Shown: positions 1 to 12,174 of the stretch, in pieces | How the letters are laid out: every line of letters starts with the position of its first letter | How positions within the stretch are numbered: the stretch's first letter is position 1 | DNA from: Batillaria attramentaria | Taxonomy: Eukaryota > Mollusca > Gastropoda > Batillariidae | DNA length: 64,000 nucleotides | Direction: 5' to 3' | NCBI GenBank assembly: GCA_018292915.2 | Contig: JACVVK020000222.1 | Location: forward strand, 386,001 to 450,000 | Notes under the pieces: model-generated | The model's database searches: none | Seen by the model: the letters and a program-made list of their open reading frames with translations, nothing else | What the model was told of the DNA's origin: nothing | Position numbers and translations under genes: made by a program

Positions 1-118
1 CGTAGAATCTGAACGTTCGACCGCTCGCGCAAAGTGCCAACAACATTGTGTCGCATTAAGAGCTGTACTAATCACCAAGATAGAGCATTTCGAGCGTACA
101 GGCGCACTCAAGAGCGAA
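1..118 (+). repeat. Repeat K, first copy at the window edge
   Basis: CGACCGCTCGCGCAAAGTG, TCGCATTAAGAGCTGTACTA and AAGATAGAG match 46381-46497 closely. The left end is cut by the window. Confidence 0.82.
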
Positions 119-544
119 ATTGTTCCAAAACATACGTTGGTTAGCAAAAATGGAATTAGCCCGTTTACTGAGAAAGCCCAAACCACCACCACCACCACCA
201 CCAACTGACAACAACCCCAAATCTTCTATGCTGTGTATGTTTTCGCAAAATCTGAGCTCCTCACTCGCAGGTCTGTACTGAATTTTCCCTGAAAAGTACG
301 TCAGACCGACAGTGTGCAGCTGCTACTCCTATGTTACGAAACCTGATGTTGGAATTTCACGGTTCTTGCTTGTCGAGTGAAATCTTCTACTTGCGCCCAG
401 AGATTCGATTATTTTAAGTTGCACGTACTGATCGCTATCCGGCAGAGTTAGGCAGGGAAGCAAAGATTTTAATCCGAGGAAGAAGAATGAGGCACCTTGG
501 TGAATAGGGGTGGGTATGAGTGGGATAGGAAAGTGTGGTGAGTG

Positions 545-546
545 AC

Positions 547-595
<49 letters not shown>

Positions 596-609
596 ATGCA
601 CTGACGTGT

Positions 610-659
<50 letters not shown>

Positions 660-765
660 CGCGTGAGTGAGTGCGTGCATGCGTGCGTGTGTGCGTGTCA
701 CGGTGTGTGTGTGTGCCGTGTGTGTGTGTGTGGGGGGGGGGGGGGGCGCGGGGGGGGGGGGGGAG
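545..765 (+). repeat. (TG)n, TGCG and poly-G block
   Basis: (TG)n at 549-578 and 614-656 with GCGTGCGTGC interruptions, then (TG)n and a G-run at 732-764. Confidence 0.95.
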
Positions 766-1138
766 GGCCGGGGAGGAAAGGGGGCCCAGTGATTACACGT
801 TACTGCTGTCTTGAGGAGAAAAACCGGTCAAAGATAGACCTTGTTGATGGACAGAATAATCTATCTGGGTTGTGATGAGGAGTGAGGGTGAGAGAGAGAC
901 ATACAAAACACACTAGGCCGACAGTGAAAGGTTATTATTCTGTTTTCAGTAACATCTGCAGGGATGGTACACTAGTTAATTACTTACTGGCTGCAACTGT
1001 GTAATTTTTTTTTTCAATGAAACGGTACGTACTGGCTTATCTCGAGAACAGAAGAACAACCGAAAAAAAAAAAAAACAAACCGCGAAAGACTTGACTTTA
1101 ATAAAGCATTTTGGCGTCCACTCACGTAATCAAACATA

Positions 1139-1185
1139 CCAGGTGGGGTGGGTGGGTGATATCAAAGACGGGACAACGAGAAAAA
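1139..1185 (-). mobile_element. SINE-A tail fragment
   Basis: GGGTGGGTGATATCAAAGAC and then GACAACGAGAAAAAG match the 3' portion of SINE-A, with the GACGTTAAAC block deleted. Confidence 0.6.
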
Positions 1186-1313
1186 GACAGGCGACATAAA
1201 TGATTAACAGCAAGGAAAATATTACAAGGAAACCTTGTAGTCCTGAGTAATTTTGTACGCCAGGAGTAAGTAAAATTTTGTATAGCTTGATAGGGGCTCT
1301 TCCAAGACAATTT

Positions 1314-1552
1314 AATAATAATAATAATAATGAATATTGTATAGGCGCTTTACCCAATTTCCTGAATCGGCTCAAAGCGCCGCGAACTGAACCCAACACG
1401 CACACTCACGCGAATCACACGCATTCTCTCACACACTGGACATAAACACATTACAATCACGTGGTGCGAAGAGTCAGCTCAGCTATTTAAATTTCGGAAT
1501 TTAGAATTGCATTTTTTTTTTTCAAATTTGGTGGGCTGAACATTTCCAAAGC
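1314..1552 (-). mobile_element. SINE-B 3' part
   Basis: (AAT)n, TATAGGCGCTTTACCC, GGCTCAAAGCGCCGCG, TCACGTGGTGCGAAG, and ends at GGGCTGAACATTTCCAAAGC. The tRNA-like head is lacking (5' truncation). Confidence 0.88.
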
Positions 1553-1667
1553 AGTTTCACCCGGATCAGGGGGTGGGGGGGGGGGTGTTAAAGACGCGGA
1601 TGATACTGGAACAAAATACATTCACAGCCCATTCGTAGTTCATCCAGAGAGAGAGAGAGAGAGACTC

Positions 1668-1856
1668 CGTGTGTGGGTGGGTGGGTGGGTGGGTGGGAAT
1701 GTGACGTCCTTTTTTCACCACGCGTGGGTGATATCATATATATACGGGGCAACGCGAAAAGGGCCAGCACAAGTGTTTGACCCAGCCGGGATTCGAACCC
1801 ACGACCCGAGCATTGAAAGTCCAATGCTCTACCATTCCACTGTCCCAGCTTCCCAG
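1668..1856 (-). mobile_element. SINE-A copy flanked by (GA)n
   Basis: Full-length minus-strand SINE-A: GGGTGGGTGG tail, GACGTCC, GTGATATC, GGCCAGCAC, box B (GGATTCGAACC) and box A (TGCTCTACCATTC). (GA)n occurs on both sides, at 1648-1664 and 1857-1879. Confidence 0.92.
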
Positions 1857-2177
1857 AGAGAGAGAGAGAGAGAGAGAGAACACTTGCTCCTCATCCACAT
1901 TTATTAGGCAAGGTGTGAGTGAGATCAGGAGCAGTGTTTGGAGGAGGAGGCCAAGCAAAACAACACTCAAACACCTCTGGGGCCAAGAGCTCTCTGTATG
2001 TCTCTTTCTGTGGGCTGCATCTTTACCCTTCATCTGTCTTACGGGCAAAGGGAAGAGATGGGGAAACACTGACACACAAAAAAAACCTGGAGGAGCATGG
2101 CAGGCCGCGCGTTCCTGAAAAGTCGCGAGCATACACGCATACATACACATACACGCGTGCGCACAACACTAACACCG

Positions 2178-2244
<67 letters not shown>

Positions 2245-2353
2245 TGCACACAGACACATGTACGCACAGAAAGGCCTTTTTTCCCAACCGATTATGAACA
2301 AGGTGATGACAGCTGCAACACTGAAGATGCGTGATAATGAAAAAAAAAATTAC

Positions 2354-2414
<61 letters not shown>
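2178..2414 (+). repeat. Two (CA)n arrays
   Basis: (CA)n at 2178-2242 and 2357-2414 separated by about 115 bp of unrelated sequence. Confidence 0.97.
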
Positions 2415-2415
<1 letters not shown>

Positions 2416-3037
2416 CAGATCATACAGACAGAGAGAGATTCTTTTTCTCTAAATAAACAAATTTTGGCGAGGCGATGTCAGCTGCATCGTTTTAAGCCCA
2501 TCAAACAAGCTGCACTGAACTGGAAAAAAAATCCTCCATTCCAAAAGACCACATATTTTTTTTATTATTATTAAAATAATCACTTTCAGCAGAGACAAGT
2601 CTCTGCTTTCAATCATGACGTTCTATGACAGCGTCTTACCCTATCTGTTGCTCACACGCATTTTTATGTGCATTCCAAACTCGGTCTGACGAGGATATCG
2701 CATATGCACTCTCGACTCCGTCTTTATTGCAATCATTGCGAAACATTAGCGTAAGAATGTTTGACAAGCTGCAACAGGCGAGGGCTAGTTATCTTCCCTG
2801 AAGATGCTCTTTTGGCGCCGAAGAACACGAAGGGTCTATCAACTTTTTCTGCCGGCAGGCGTAGTGTATGGGCCCGCTAAAGTACCATCAGACGTGGCCC
2901 GAAGACAAGTGAGTTCGGAGTTTTGAACAGGTGAACCTTTATGTAAGAGTGATGATGATAGTGACGAGGATAACAAGGAGTTTGGTGAAGACGCGAACTG
3001 AAGTCACTCTGCTGGTGTGTATATAATATTGAACAGT

Positions 3038-3542
3038 AGACGACTCCACTCTTTAAACCTTGAGGCCAGAGCCCCGCCCCTTTGCCGTGTATCGGCAAAA
3101 CACACTGCGACCACGATGTCATTTGATGGGAAAGGGTTGATTTCAAAATGAAAAACATTGACCTAATGGTCTTTTTCCTCAAATGACGGGGGGAGCCGGG
3201 ATGCCACGGGCCGATTGGTAGAGCGTTGGACTTCCAATGCTCGGGTCGTGAGTTCGAATCCTGGCTGCGGCCAAATATTTTTTGCTGGCTTTTTCATCGT
3301 TGCCCCGTCTTTGATATCACCCGTGTGTGGTGGAAAGGGACGTTAAACCCCCCAAACACCCACCCACCCACCCTACTTAAATGACGCCAATGGACTTACA
3401 GCTTGCTTTCCAGTTTCAATTATATCGAACTTCCCTCTTTGTAGTGTCTGGCCGCAAGAAAGTTTGCCAGACCAGGCCACATGTTGTGCCCATAATGCTG
3501 CTAAAGTCTGAATTCTTCGATTGACATGGAGTGGAGTCGTCT
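3038..3542. mobile_element. TIR element (copy 1), carrying a SINE-A insertion
   Basis: Ends AGACGACTCCACT (3038-3050) and AGTGGAGTCGTCT (3530-3542) are perfect inverted repeats. The body contains GAGGCCAGAGCCCCGCCCCT and GTCTTTTTCCTCAAATGACG. Without the SINE and its TSD copy it is about 307 bp. It is colinear with 47985-48328. A TSD for the element itself is not clear. Confidence 0.8.
3189..3378 (+). mobile_element. SINE-A copy with TSD AAATGACG
   Basis: A tRNA-like head with box A (GGTAGAGCGTTGG) and box B (GAGTTCGAATCC) is followed by the family body CCAAATATT, CGTTGCCCCGTCTTTGATAT, GGACGTTAAAC and a CCCACC run. AAATGACG lies at 3181-3188 and again at 3379-3386. The paralogous locus at 48118-48160 has the same flanks without the SINE, so the insertion is proven by an empty site. 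Confidence 0.95.
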
Positions 3543-3570
3543 GTTGTACTCAAATATATGTGAATACAGT

Positions 3571-3744
3571 GCAAGAGGCGACTTATGATGATAAATTCAC
3601 AAGTGTGAGCACGAGCTCAGGGCGCCTTACAGTCAACACGCACTCACTCACACAGAAACGGAAACACACGCAACATTCCTTCACACATACAGTTAACTAC
3701 AAACACATAATGTGCAGCATCATACACGGCCTCCGCTGCCCCCG

Positions 3745-3784
<40 letters not shown>

Positions 3785-4990
3785 CCAGCAAGATGATGAT
3801 GTGGCGACAGCTATTGGTTAGGGGCAGTGAAGAGATGGGTTTTCAGATTTTGCTTGAAGGATGGTTTTGTGTCTGCATATCTGATTGATGCTGGGAGATC
3901 ATTCCAGCAAGTCGGACCCTGGTATGAAAAACTACGCTGACCAAAGGTCTTTGTTCTGACTTGAGGGATACGGAGTTTCCGAATGTCGGCAGCAGAACGA
4001 AGTAGTCTCGAAGGAGTGTAAAGCTGAAGCAAGGAAGATAGATATGGAGGACAGGAAGAGGTAACACAAATACGTACGTAAGGGATGAAATCTTATATTG
4101 GATTCTAGAGGACACAGGCAACCAGTGCAGAGTGCGGAGAAGGGGTGTGACATGGTCTGATTTCTTTGCTTTAAGAACTAAGCGGGCTTTTGAAGTCTGT
4201 TTAGGAAGAACTGAGGGCAGCCAGCCAGGAGGGCATTGCAATAGTCCAGCCTGGATAGGACGAAGGCACAGACAAGAACTTTAGTTGCATCCTCTGTGAG
4301 GTAGTGACGGATTGAGGCAATGCGTCTCAACTCAATGTAGGCAGACTTACAGACATTTGTGACCTGATTACTCATTGACAGGCTGCTGTCCAGAGTTACA
4401 CCCAAGTTTTTCACGTGAGGAGAGAACTGCACAGTGGAATTACATATCTCAATGGACTGAGGGAGTGACACTGACCGCGAAATTCTCGGTGAGGCAACTA
4501 TCATAGCCTCAGTTTTGTCATCATTTAATTTAAGTTTATTTGAAGTCATCCATAGTTTAATTTCAGATACACACTCCTGAAGACTCTTAATGGTGTCATG
4601 AATCTGATCAGGCGGGTCCGAGTCATGAAGCTGCGTGTCGTCCGCAAAAGCATGGTACGAAATGGAGAAGCGTTCAATGACCTGGGAGAGCGGCTGGACA
4701 TAGAGCGTGAACAACACAGGCCCGAGGACGGACCCCTGGGGGACGCCGAACTGTAGAACAGTTGGATGTGACAGCCGATCACTGACAGAGACGGTCTGAC
4801 TTCGGTCCGCTAAGTAGGATTTAAACCATGCCAGGGCAGTCTCATGTACACCAAAGACATGCTGAAGCCTGTGAAGGAGAATCTGGTGATCTATGGTGTC
4901 GAAAGCTGCGGAAAGATCCAGCAGCGTGAGAACAGAACCTGGCCGAGTGTGGCGAGCAGAATTTCTCAACAATCTGTTCAAACTTTTTTC
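3571..4990 (-). pseudogene. 5'-truncated L2-type LINE with frameshifted reverse transcriptase
   Basis: The open part at 4178-4981 encodes an L2/Rex-like reverse transcriptase with LDLSAAFDTIDH, GVPQGSVLGP and FADDTQLHD. Near 4190 the frame shifts and continues with LLRTLHWLPVSSRIQYK. Near 4035 it shifts again to the usual C-terminus, CWNDLPASIR followed by SFKQNLKTHLF, ending close to 3811. The endonuclease is absent because the copy is truncated at about 4990. The 3' UTR contains a (TG)n tract at 3748-3782. It ends near 3571 with TGTAAGGCGCC, the kind of stem seen in L2 3' ends. It is a dead copy: two frameshifts plus 5' truncation. Confidence 0.9.
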
Positions 4991-5121
4991 AGGCAGTCCA
5001 CACCATGCAACGGAAAGACCGGCTTATTTGGAACTGTAAATCTGCATCGCTGCTTCCTCGGTAAGCTCCGCTCTTCCGAAACGCAGGCCATCGATGTAGC
5101 TTGCCTTGCAAGCCCTCCATT

Positions 5122-5165
<44 letters not shown>

Positions 5166-6340
5166 GAAATGGAATGAATTGTGTTTTATCTGAAAACGGT
5201 AAAAGCGGCTGGTCTGCAAGCAGGCGTGTTTTCGGACAGAGGCAGAAACAGAGAGAATATGCTGATTTCAACGGCTTCTCAGGTTGATTGGTTCAGTACA
5301 CGCGTCCGAACTGTGACTTAGGTGCCCTTGTAAGCATCGTTCACTTCACATACCCTCCCACCCTCCCCCGACCACCCCCACCCGTAATCAGTTAGCCGCA
5401 ATACCAGTGCCAATCAACTACAAACGTCTAAAAACAGCTCTGTTTTCCTTACACTGGCAGACAATAGACACAAAAAGTTTCCCCTCAAACGCCAACGGGC
5501 AAGGATCACTCACGGAACAATATTGTTCCAGCTACTAGCGTTGTTTTCGTCTGTCGAAGATCGGATGCACAAGACTGCAGAAACGCTAAAGCGAGTGACA
5601 CTTTGACGGTTTGAGTATGTTGGAAACAGCTCTACCGAGTTTCCGCCAATACAAACCTGTTTCCTGTAGATTTCACTCTTTAGACGCTTGCCTGTGAAGA
5701 GGGTCCACTTTGGCGCACTTGAGTTTCAAGCTATTGTGAAGCTGCCGTTTCCAAAAAGTGTCATTATACATGTAACTGAAGAAAAGAAAAAAAAAAAAAA
5801 GAAGAAGAAGAAGAAGAGAAAAACCCCTCAACAAGGGTGGTTTAGGAGATAGCTACAATTACATCCGTCCGCGCGCGCGCACACACACACACCACACACA
5901 CACGCACACACACACACACACACGCACGCACGTCGCACAATTCCCACCAAAAGAAACGCAGCAGCATAGTGTGCACGTCAGGTGTCTATGACGCAGATTT
6001 CGTTACCGTGACGTCACTTTGTGGGTGAAATTATCTATTGTCTGGAGAAACGTCACAGTCTTCTTTTTTTTTTCCACTGAAACTTGCTGCTGCGCGCAGC
6101 AAAATCTGCTCCATCCCAAAACTCAAGAAACTCACGAATGCTTCTGCTGATTGGGAAACTAAGAAGCTAAGAAGGATGTGGTTCTGGAAATGGAAAAAAA
6201 AGAAGTTTAAACAAGAGAGTTCAGAAACACTGCGGTGAACAGCATAAATACTGCTGGTTGCTTAAGCTAGTTCATAGATACCCGGCCAGTCATGTGGTCC
6301 GGTGTCGTATTGTCAATGGACTCCAGGCAGTGTAGCCTAT
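4990..6340. other. No gene recognised
   Basis: Holds (GA)n at 5124-5156, a GAA-rich tract at 5783-5820 and a (CA)n/(CGCA)n block at 5876-5932. Open frames up to about 107 codons show no known motif. Confidence 0.6.
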
Positions 6341-6342
6341 AT

Positions 6343-6343
6343 A

Positions 6344-6402
<59 letters not shown>
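6343..6402 (+). repeat. (TG)n, 60 bp
   Basis: Perfect TG array. Pyrimidine-rich tracts follow at 6538-6625 (T-run, TTC repeats). Confidence 0.97.
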
Positions 6403-6405
<3 letters not shown>

Positions 6406-6819
6406 GGGTTGAACCACTTGGCACTCAGTAATGATGGGTATTCTCAGTATCACGAAAATAAACAGGATCGACAAGGTAACATTGACAGTCGGAATGCGAA
6501 ACTCACGCTATGTTTAGTTTCTAACAAACCCCATTCTCTTTTTTTTTTTTTTTTTTTCCTTTTCTTTTTTTTTCTTTCTCTCTTCCCCAGTTTCTCTTCT
6601 TCTTCTTTCTTTTTCTTCTTCTCTGTATGTTGGTGGGGAGCCAGTGTGTCTCCATGGTACCCCACTAGACTATTACTTTGGCGCTCCTCAAAATTACTCC
6701 CCCCCCCCTCCCGCAACACCCCCCCCCCCTCCTCCACGCACCTCCACCTCTGCCCTCCCCCCCCCCCTTCCTACCCCCGACCCCATGTACTCCATAGCCC
6801 CCCTCCAAAAATGTGACGA

Positions 6820-7735
6820 ACTGTGAAAGTTATAAGACGGCATGCGCTGTTATTCACATCTTACATTTTGCAAAACAAACAAAGAAACAAAAAAACAACA
6901 ACAAAGACAACAACAAAAACCTGCTGCATTCTACCATGCTGCGCCTCAAACTGTCTTCTTCTGACTAAAAAGTGAATCAGCTTTTAAATTAGGCGAAATA
7001 TGGATACTTTTTTTTTTTTTTGTAGCACATTTCCTAGCGCGCGCGGCACCGGCTGCCGAGTTGATAGGAGTTGAGTTCATATATAGTTTGGTAGGGAACC
7101 TCTGTTTCTCCACTGTTTCCTGTTCCCTTGCCCCCCACCCCCCCACCTCTCTCCCCCCCCCCCTCCGGCCGCCTAGATAGTTCATCCTGCCGCCACACAC
7201 ACACACCCCACCCCAACACCCAACATCCCACCTCCCCCCCCCCCAAAAAAAAAAAATGTAACCTAAACTAAGTGAAGGTTAGAAAACGGTAATTACTCAC
7301 ATGTTCCCCTGCACTATTCAGTTCTAAAAGCTGCATCCCCACTTTCTGCACCTCTACGTATCATCTCCTCCCCTGGAATTTACCCACCCACCCCCCCCCC
7401 CAAAAAAAAAAAAGCAGTTATTAATTACGCGAAGCACTGCTTGTCAGTTTCCTGTAAGATTGATCCAATGACAGATTGGTGGCGCCGTTAATAAGATGGG
7501 ATCTGCACGTGGTTCGCGTGCACTGCGCGCGCCCCTACAAACACGTAATCAATTGACTCGGTAACCCAGAAAATCTTTTGCCCCATCAGCAAGATAGGCG
7601 GCTTGTTTTCCGTTTATTCGGTGGTATTTTCTTTATTATTCTTCGCGTGGTTTAGGTTCGGGTTGGACAGGAGAGGGGAGTTATTGTTCTTGACAAAAAT
7701 CAATGTGTGATGTGTTGGCTTTTTCGTGTTGTTTT
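6820..7735. other. Low-complexity intergenic DNA
   Basis: A-rich and C-rich tracts (7138-7165, 7224-7256, 7380-7412) and no recognisable gene or element. Confidence 0.6.
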
Positions 7736-7737
7736 GT

Positions 7738-7748
7738 TGTTGTTGTTG

Positions 7749-7829
<81 letters not shown>

Positions 7830-7969
7830 CGTGCGTGTGTGGTGTGGTGTGATGGTTTTTCAGTCTTCTTGTTGTTGTTGTTGGTGGTGGTGGTGGTGGT
7901 GTGTGTGTGTGTGTGGTGTGTTGGTTTTTCAGTCTTGTTGTTGTTGTTGCGTTGTTGTTGTTGTTGTTG

Positions 7970-8048
<79 letters not shown>
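7738..8048 (+). repeat. Compound (TTG)n/(TG)n/(GTG)n array
   Basis: Two (TG)n arrays of about 70 bp (7751-7820, 7974-8040), each ending in GCGCGCGCG, are separated by repeats of GGTTTTTCAGTCTT plus (GTT)n, so the whole block was duplicated two to three times. Confidence 0.92.
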
Positions 8049-8480
8049 ATTTCCTCCGATGTAAACGACGGCGAACGAAGGTCACAGTTTTTCACGCAAG
8101 GATCGGCAAGGATGTGCTGAAAAGAAAGAGATACATGTATCTCTGACATCGACAGAACACTAAAACCGGATGGAAAGTTGTGCCTGTTTCTCAGCCGGTT
8201 TTGTGTGTTCTTCTTCTTTATTCGAATCGTGAACCTTCATACGTGTCAGTCAAATACCAGGTGCACGAAATCTCTTAAGGTCATCTTATCACAGTGCATA
8301 CTCAACACATACATGCAGCCCTCGGAAACACTTGATCGATATACATGTAACGATGCCTCTTGCTCGGGTCACGAGTTAACATATCTTACATGTTACGACG
8401 CCCACGGGGGTGAATCCGGAAAACTGGACGGGCATTTTTTCGGTGCTGTGCGGCTGCAAATCATAGCACCCTCATTCAGC

Positions 8481-8498
8481 GGGTCACGTACGTGACCC
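8481..8498. repeat. 18-bp perfect palindrome
   Basis: GGGTCACGTACGTGACCC reads the same on both strands. CATAGCACC occurs three times nearby (8464, 8502, 8544). Confidence 0.8.
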
Positions 8499-8617
8499 AC
8501 GCCATAGCACCGCGTTTTGCCAAAATCGAATCCGAGACACCGGGCATAGCACCGGAAACGAACGCTTTAACAGCTTACAGAACAGTATTAGCTTCCGGGT
8601 CACGTAGTAAGAACTCG

Positions 8618-9045
8618 GCTAAATATTGTAGAAAATCATTGCCCCTTTTAAAATGTGTGTGCAGAGTTTTAAAAAAAAATGGCAGTCTGGTGCTTTTTGT
8701 TGGCTTTGTAAACAAGTTTCACTGATGCCAGGTAATAGTAAAATTAGGGAAAAATGAGGCTGGCTTGTGGACTATTTGTATTCATGCGCGACTGGCACAC
8801 GGAGTCAGCAGACGACCGTGGAATGAGGGGGTATGTGGTCGCTGCCAACATTGCCAAAATACGGAACACTGGAATTTGTTTAAATTTACTCTACACATGA
8901 GTCTATGGCTGCCTGATTTTTGTGAATTTTTTTGGTGAATTTTAAAGCATTTCTAGGGTGTCATCTGCAGCGTTCTGTATAAGAGGAATATATAGCGTTT
9001 TCCTCCAGATTTGCATCTGTGTCACGTAGCCTGCAACGGCCGCGG
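8618..9045 (+). repeat. Repeat E, continuous copy
   Basis: Shares TGTGTGCAGAGTT plus A-run, GCTTTTTGTTGGCTTTG, GGACTATTTGTATTCATGCG, AAATTTACTCTACACATGAG and TTTTAAAGCATTTCTAGG with copies near 12.7/15.6 kb and 22.2/22.6 kb. Class unknown: no coding potential, no TIR and no tRNA boxes seen. This copy is uninterrupted. Confidence 0.8.
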
Positions 9046-9675
9046 ACTGCACGCTACCGGCCGGAACTTGGGGCTAATTACACCAATGTGGATCTAGCGG
9101 GAACCTTACCGGAGGCTGTAAATGTGAGAAGGTGCCCGCTGCCGCGTCTGGTGTGATGCACCTATGATCCAACGTGAGCCAGCGTTGTAAGAGGCACTTG
9201 CACATCAAAGAGGTCCGTTTAAATCAGGCGTTATGGCCTGTGCTGATCAGTGTTGGGGGGGGGGGGGGGGAGGTGGTGGGGAGAGTGAGCCGGTGATTGG
9301 GGGAGGGGGGGAGGGGGGTAGAGGTTGGTGGTAGTGGGGATTGGGGCTGGTGGGGAAGAGAAGGAATGATTTTTTTCTTTTGTCCGCCGCCATTTCGCAC
9401 AGGTCACGGTGTCTGCTAAGTCAGTGGTGTCGAGTTGCGATCATGTAGGGACTCGGATTTGCTGGTGGACAGTGGGGTCAGCCGGGGGGGGGGGGGGGGG
9501 GCTTTATACTAGTAGGCGGATCTGTCACAGAGAGAGAGAGAGAGAGAGACTTTATTTTCCGGCAACAGTGAAAGATGACTGAATTCATTGACTGACGTCA
9601 GTTATTAACGTCATTGATTCAAACCGGGCTTCCGGTTGTTATTCCGACTACAGTGACTGAGTTTAATCTATCTAA
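9046..9675. other. No gene recognised
   Basis: Poly-G tracts at 9254-9271 and 9484-9500, G-rich sequence between, (GA)n at 9530-9549 and a short LINE-tail scrap at 9543-9590. Confidence 0.6.
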
Positions 9676-9931
9676 GTTGGGGTGGGTCACTGACAGTTTA
9701 ACGTCCTTTTCCACCACACAGAGGAAATAAAAAGATTATAAAGGAATAGAGAGAGAGAGAGGGTGGGTGTTTGGGGGTTTAACGTCCTTTTCCACCACAT
9801 AGGGGGATATCAAAGACGGGGCAACGACGAAAAAGCCAGCACAAATATTTGGCCCCAGCCGGGATCGAACTCACGACCCTCGGCGAGCATTAGAAGTCCA
9901 ACGCTCTACCATTCGACCACCACGGCTCCCC
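9676..9931 (-). mobile_element. SINE-A copy plus adjacent SINE-A tail fragment
   Basis: The full copy occupies 9760-9931 and has (GA)n on both sides. Just before it, 9676-9722 holds GGGTGGGTCA and AACGTCCTTTTCCACCAC, a second, truncated SINE-A tail in the same orientation. Box A and box B of the main copy are clear. Confidence 0.9.
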
Positions 9932-10472
9932 GAGAGAGAGAGAGAGAGAGAGAGAGTCGGATAGAGAGCCGGCACAGAAATTCAGTGAGTAAGTACAAAC
10001 GAGAGCGCCGGCATAGAAAATACTAGTCAGGACATTACCAAAAAAAAAAAAAGAACCCGCTATCGTACCACAACAGAATATATACCACACAAACGGAAAC
10101 GCGAACACTGTACGAAGGTTTTCTGGCATCACCTGCTGCGGCTACTGAACGGCAATCAGCAGAGGTTAAAGAGGCTCTTGTCCATCAGCTGCCGAGGGTC
10201 GGAGTTTATGGTTGGCAAGCCAAGTCTGTAAGCAGCGTCACGGCTGACTCACACCTGATGTGGCGTTGCGCCCTTGTGAAGGACAAAGTGCCTGGAGGAA
10301 TGTACATCACAGCATGATCAGCAGTTCTCAGGCGTTTTCTGGCTTTTCCCCCGTCATTCCATTTCTCCCATGCAGCCTCAACCTTTTCACCCCTGTCTGC
10401 CAGTCTGACCATGTTTGCTACCTTAATTTCTTCTTCCAGTTCTTCAGTCTCCGAGGATCTCTCTCTCTCTCG

Positions 10473-10659
10473 GGGAGCCGGGGTGGCCGAATGGTCGGTA
10501 GATCGTTGGACTTCTAATGCTCGGGTCGTGAGTTCGTATCCCGGTTGGGGCCAAATATTTGTGCTGGCTTCTTCATCAGTCGTTGCCCCGTCACAGTTTG
10601 ATATCACCCGTATGTGGTGGAAATAGGACGTTCAACCCCCAAACACCCACCCACCCACC
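10473..10659 (+). mobile_element. SINE-A copy flanked by (CT)n
   Basis: A complete tRNA-like head (GGCCGAATGGTCGGTAG, GAGTTCGTATCCCGG) and body, ending CACCCACCCACC. (CT)n occurs at 10459-10472 and 10659-10676, the third SINE-A in the window bounded by this microsatellite. Confidence 0.92.
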
Positions 10660-10689
10660 TCTCTCTCTCTCTCTCTACTGGTGACTCGG

Positions 10690-10743
10690 AATTTCTGTCA
10701 AAACATTTAACGTTAATAAAATAAAATTTCATCATCATCACCA

Positions 10744-10780
<37 letters not shown>

Positions 10781-10786
10781 CCCCCC
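10690..10786 (+). mobile_element. Short LINE 3' tail plus (CT)n
   Basis: GAATTTCTGTCAAAAC, then AACGTTAATAAAATAAA and TTTCATCATCATC match the 3' tail family at 17715 and 44729. It is followed by (CT)n and a C-run at 10750-10793. It starts just after the (CT)n that terminates a SINE-A copy. Confidence 0.65.
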
Positions 10787-10793
10787 CCCCCCC

Positions 10794-11944
10794 GCCTTCT
10801 CTTTTTTTCAAGAAACCTGCTCAACTGACTTCAGTCGCTATCAGTACTGGTTGACCTTTCTTATAGCCTTTACTGTAACAGTACATAGCATTCACTCAGT
10901 CGGCTGGTCAGTTCACACCGTTACAAGCATACCGTCAGTGAAAATGAAATACGGTAAACACTGCACACACTGAGAAACTGAAGGCGACTGGTGTTCTCAG
11001 CTGAGTAGTACGTAGCAGCACGTCAAACACTCAATTAACCCTGAGCACTGAGTAGAGGAGTGCAGTCTGATTCTAGTGTAAAAGTTTCAATCTGAAACTC
11101 AAAAGGGGAAACAGCAAATTCAAACCTAATCTTGTTGAAATAGCCTTTGTAATGGTCTTATTAGCTCAGTGCCAGCGCTGATCGAGGCTGTGCTTATGGA
11201 ATCAATATTTCAGTTCTACCGTCAAATGATAAAAGTGCTATCAGAGAAATTAATGGTGCTTAGGTAGTCAGTTTTACCAAATTACTGTTTCAGTCACCGT
11301 CTGTCAGTCATATTTATGTATAGTATAGTATAGTATAGTATAGTATAGTATAGTATAGTATAGTATTGTATTGTATTGTATCACGCAGCATATAAAACAC
11401 CCAAAGATCAGCGCTTGCGGAAACTTTCTATTTTTAGAACAGGAGAGCATCTACTTAGTGCAATTTTCCGGAAAGGTCACCGTCGGAGCGAGTCACGTAC
11501 AGAAAACGCTGATAATGGCACCGGAAAGCAGCCAGATGGAGCCGCAGAGCCCAAAGTTATTATGCCAAAAGTGAATTGCTTCATTGAATTATTGAATTTT
11601 CTTGTTTTCCCTTCCGAGATTCTAGTAATAGAAGCCAGCGTAGCTCTCTCTCTCTCTCTCTCTCTCTCTGAAAGGCGATCGTATCACCTGGTTGGTCCCA
11701 CATACTTCGTCTCAGGTTACTGCTGAGTGTTTCGGGATGCTTTTTGCCTCCTAATCCCCTTAGGATTTTTTCTTCCTTTTTGCTCATTACTCCAGCACAG
11801 AAATAGTCCAATAGACTGGATTCGGACCGGGCCACGTCATAGCCAGTCCTGGTTGGGGCCACGGTGGGTGGATATTGCGAGGCTTAAAGTCTTCAGTCCA
11901 CCGCGATGGTAATTCAGTTTAAAAGCTGGGGTACTGGGATAAGC
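10794..11944. other. No gene recognised
   Basis: Apart from the ATAGT array and a (CT)n tract at 11645-11669, no repeat family or coding signature was identified. Confidence 0.5.
11322..11382 (+). repeat. (ATAGT)n pentanucleotide
   Basis: About nine ATAGT units followed by three ATTGT units, a pentanucleotide array with a variant block at its 3' end. Confidence 0.95.
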
Positions 11945-11970
11945 TTGTGTGTGTGTGTGTGCGTGCGTGC

Positions 11971-12039
<69 letters not shown>
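11945..12039 (+). repeat. (TG)n with GCGT variants
   Basis: About 95 bp of TG repeats with a CGTGCGTGCGTG interruption near 11960-11975. Confidence 0.97.
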
Positions 12040-12040
<1 letters not shown>

Positions 12041-12174
12041 CTACCTGCCTGCATACCTGTCTGTCTGCGGTTTCGGCCCGGACTGGGTGGTAATCAGTTC
12101 TTTCTCTCTTCTCTGTCCATCTCTTTTTCAGACTGTCTGTTTGCCTACCCGTCTGCCTGTTGTTCGTGGTTGTT

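Noticed and set aside
3511..3560. TA target-site duplication for the AGACGACTCCACT element
   Set aside because: TA precedes the left end in both copies but does not follow the right end in either, so the superfamily is left open.
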